A DNA stretch of 8,886 nucleotides from DATEOR01 sp035698665 (GTDB lineage Bacteria > Actinomycetota > Thermoleophilia > Gaiellales > Gaiellaceae), in assembly GCA_035698665.1 (NCBI GenBank), contig DASSBN010000021.1, positions 1 through 8,886 of the forward strand, written 5' to 3'. Both the position numbers and the translations under genes were made by a program. Shown here piece by piece: positions 6,596 through 8,886 of the stretch (positions are counted from its first letter, which is position 1; each line of letters begins with the position of its first letter). The notes beneath the pieces are model-generated. The model saw nothing but the letters and a program-made list of their open reading frames with translations, was not told the origin of the DNA and searched no databases.

Positions 6596-7662
6596 CAGCC
6601 TTCGAAGAGGTCGACGAGCCGGGCATAGGCTCGTTCGAACCCCTTGCGTCGCGCCCGTGCCGAGGCGAGACTCGCGATCCGCGAACGCCTAGCGGCAGGC
6701 TTCGCTCGCACCCGCACCCGAGTCCCGTCGCTCGCCGCGTCGAGCTCGGTCGTGAGCACCACCTTCCCGCCCGGCAGCGTGCGCGTCTCGGTGAAGTACT
6801 TGAAGGGCCGCCAGTCGAGGATCTCCTCGTAGATCGTTGTCCTGCCGTCCACACAGAAGCTCGTCGTCCCCGGTCCTCTGCGCCCGCCTTCCGCGGTCTC
6901 CTCCACCTTGCCCTGCCAGAGAGCGCGCTTGCCCGGTGCGGTCAAGTGCTCCCAGACGACCGGCGGTGCCGCCGGCAAGTGGAACTCGAGCTCGAGCTCG
7001 GCCTCACGGGCGCCGACCAGCGTCCGCCTCCGCGCGAGCTCCGATTCCCACCGCGCCTCGAGATCTGCAACCCAGCCGCGAATCTCGCCGACGTCGTCAT
7101 AGCGCTCAGTGTGCCGCCGCAGCCCGAGGCGTTCGGGGTCGAGGCCGAGGGCCGCGACGGCGTCGGCCGTCAAGAGCGCATAGCCGTTCTCCGGGACGTC
7201 GTTCTTCAAGAGGCGGTGCGCCACGATCACGGAGGCGCCCGTGAGCTCCTCGCCGGCCGCAACGGGACGCCGGATGAACTCGCCGCTGTGCACGACGAAC
7301 TTGAGGTCGAGGTCGGGCAGCTTGGCGCAGGCGTTGCAGTCGCAGGCCGTGGCCCGCTGTATTCCCACGAGTCGGTTGCGGAACGAGAAGTAGCACTCCT
7401 CGATCGCGTCGAGCAGCATCGCTCCGTCGAGCGAGCCCTCGAGCGCGTAGCCGAAGATCGCGTCGCCCTCCTGTTTGTTCAGCGAGAGCACTTGTCCGAG
7501 ATGCTCGACCACGAGTGCGGTCACGTCCGTGAGGACGTCCTCCGCGTGCTCCAGTGGGCTTTCGACCACGTACCCGGTGTATCCGGAGATGTCCGCGATC
7601 ACGAAGGAGCCGCGCTCGGCCGCGAGCGCCTTCTCGGACCCCGTCCTCGTGCGGACGGCCAC
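6595..7662 (-). CDS. DUF2652 cyclase-fold protein fused to an SRPBCC domain
   Basis: A 355-aa soluble protein with two domains. Residues about 18-200 match the DUF2652 pattern, a relative of class III cyclase domains: FVIADISGYTGYV (20-32, Asp24 at the first metal position), KQEGDAIFGY (63-72, Asp67 at the second), LDLKFVVHSGEF (118-129) and GASVIVAHRL (142-151, Arg150 kept but the catalytic Asn replaced by Ile146). A CDCNAC cluster (107-112) with three cysteines could bind metal. Residues about 220-320 form an SRPBCC (START/Bet v1-like) domain, beginning ELELEFHLPAAPPVVWEHLT and containing YEEILDWRPFKYF; such folds bind hydrophobic ligands. A basic C-terminal tail (323-345) is rich in Arg. 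Translation starts at GTG 7662, placed 6 nt after a -10-like hexamer, suggesting a leaderless mRNA. The gene follows clpX by 35 nt and overlaps the VOC gene by one base. Whether it makes a cyclic nucleotide is unknown; both metal aspartates are present, but the rest of the site is altered. Confidence 0.82.
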   Translation of the reverse strand: MAVRTRTGSEKALAAERGSFVIADISGYTGYVVESPLEHAEDVLTDVTALVVEHLGQVLSLNKQEGDAIFGYALEGSLDGAMLLDAIEECYFSFRNRLVGIQRATACDCNACAKLPDLDLKFVVHSGEFIRRPVAAGEELTGASVIVAHRLLKNDVPENGYALLTADAVAALGLDPERLGLRRHTERYDDVGEIRGWVADLEARWESELARRRTLVGAREAELELEFHLPAAPPVVWEHLTAPGKRALWQGKVEETAEGGRRGPGTTSFCVDGRTTIYEEILDWRPFKYFTETRTLPGGKVVLTTELDAASDGTRVRVRAKPAARRSRIASLASARARRKGFERAYARLVDLFEG

Positions 7663-7696
7663 AAGCAGACTCTAACGCCCTGCGCGGGCGTGTCTA
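7663..7696 (-). promoter_or_regulatory. Putative promoter of the DUF2652-SRPBCC/VOC operon
   Basis: On the minus strand TAGACA (7696-7691; five of six bases of TTGACA) is followed after 16 bp by TAGAGT (7674-7669; four of six of TATAAT). Six bases later comes the GTG start at 7662, so transcription should begin at or next to the start codon. There is no Shine-Dalgarno sequence. The promoter fills nearly the whole 35-nt gap after the clpX stop. Read-through from clpX remains possible because no terminator is visible. Confidence 0.55.
7676..7690. repeat. GC-rich inverted repeat inside the promoter spacer
   Basis: CGCCC (7676-7680) and GGGCG (7686-7690) are perfect inverted arms around TGCGC. 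Together they fill the spacer between the -35 and -10 hexamers of the preceding promoter call. It could be an operator or a weak hairpin, but no T-run follows on either strand, so it is not an intrinsic terminator. In DNA this GC-rich, a 5-bp repeat can arise by chance. Confidence 0.35.
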
Positions 7697-7697
7697 C

Positions 7698-8886
<1,189 letters not shown>

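Noticed and set aside
7676..7690. Inverted repeat after clpX as an intrinsic terminator.
   Set aside because: Only 5-bp arms and no U-run on either strand.

Overview
The window is GC-rich and almost wholly coding, with overlapping stop/start codons, very short intergenic gaps and signs of leaderless transcripts. Together with a clpX ... valS-folC gene order and GC-rich codon use, this suggests a chromosomal segment of a high-GC Gram-positive, probably a deep-branching actinobacterium (Thermoleophilia-like). That placement is an inference from style and gene order, not from a database search.

Layout, left to right. A housekeeping block runs on the minus strand: valS (valyl-tRNA synthetase), then folC (folylpolyglutamate/dihydrofolate synthase, overlapping valS by 17 nt), then the first 34 codons of a small membrane protein (ATGA overlap with folC) that leaves the window at base 1. 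Diverging from valS across an 84-bp gap is a two-gene plus-strand unit: a TPR protein with a C-terminal class III nucleotidyl cyclase domain, and, 4 nt later, an AhpD-like peroxidase-related protein that appears to start at a CTG codon. Converging on this pair from the right is a two-gene minus-strand unit: a DUF2652 (cyclase-fold) protein fused to an SRPBCC domain, and a small VOC/glyoxalase-fold protein. The convergent genes share one CTAG, which supplies both stop codons. The right end is clpX on the minus strand, missing only its extreme N-terminus.

How the genes fit together. clpX, valS and folC lie near one another in many Gram-positive genomes. The four genes at 3701-7662 look like an accessory insert between them. 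Two of the four encode cyclase-fold proteins. The TPR protein resembles the TPR sensor half of LuxR-family regulators with the DNA-binding domain replaced by a cyclase. The others are a one-cysteine AhpD-fold protein, a VOC-fold protein and an SRPBCC ligand-binding domain. A signalling or small-molecule stress module is a reasonable hypothesis, but nothing in the sequence shows the ligand or the signal.

No tRNA, rRNA, CRISPR array, insertion sequence or clear intrinsic terminator was seen. No stretch longer than 84 bp lacks a gene.
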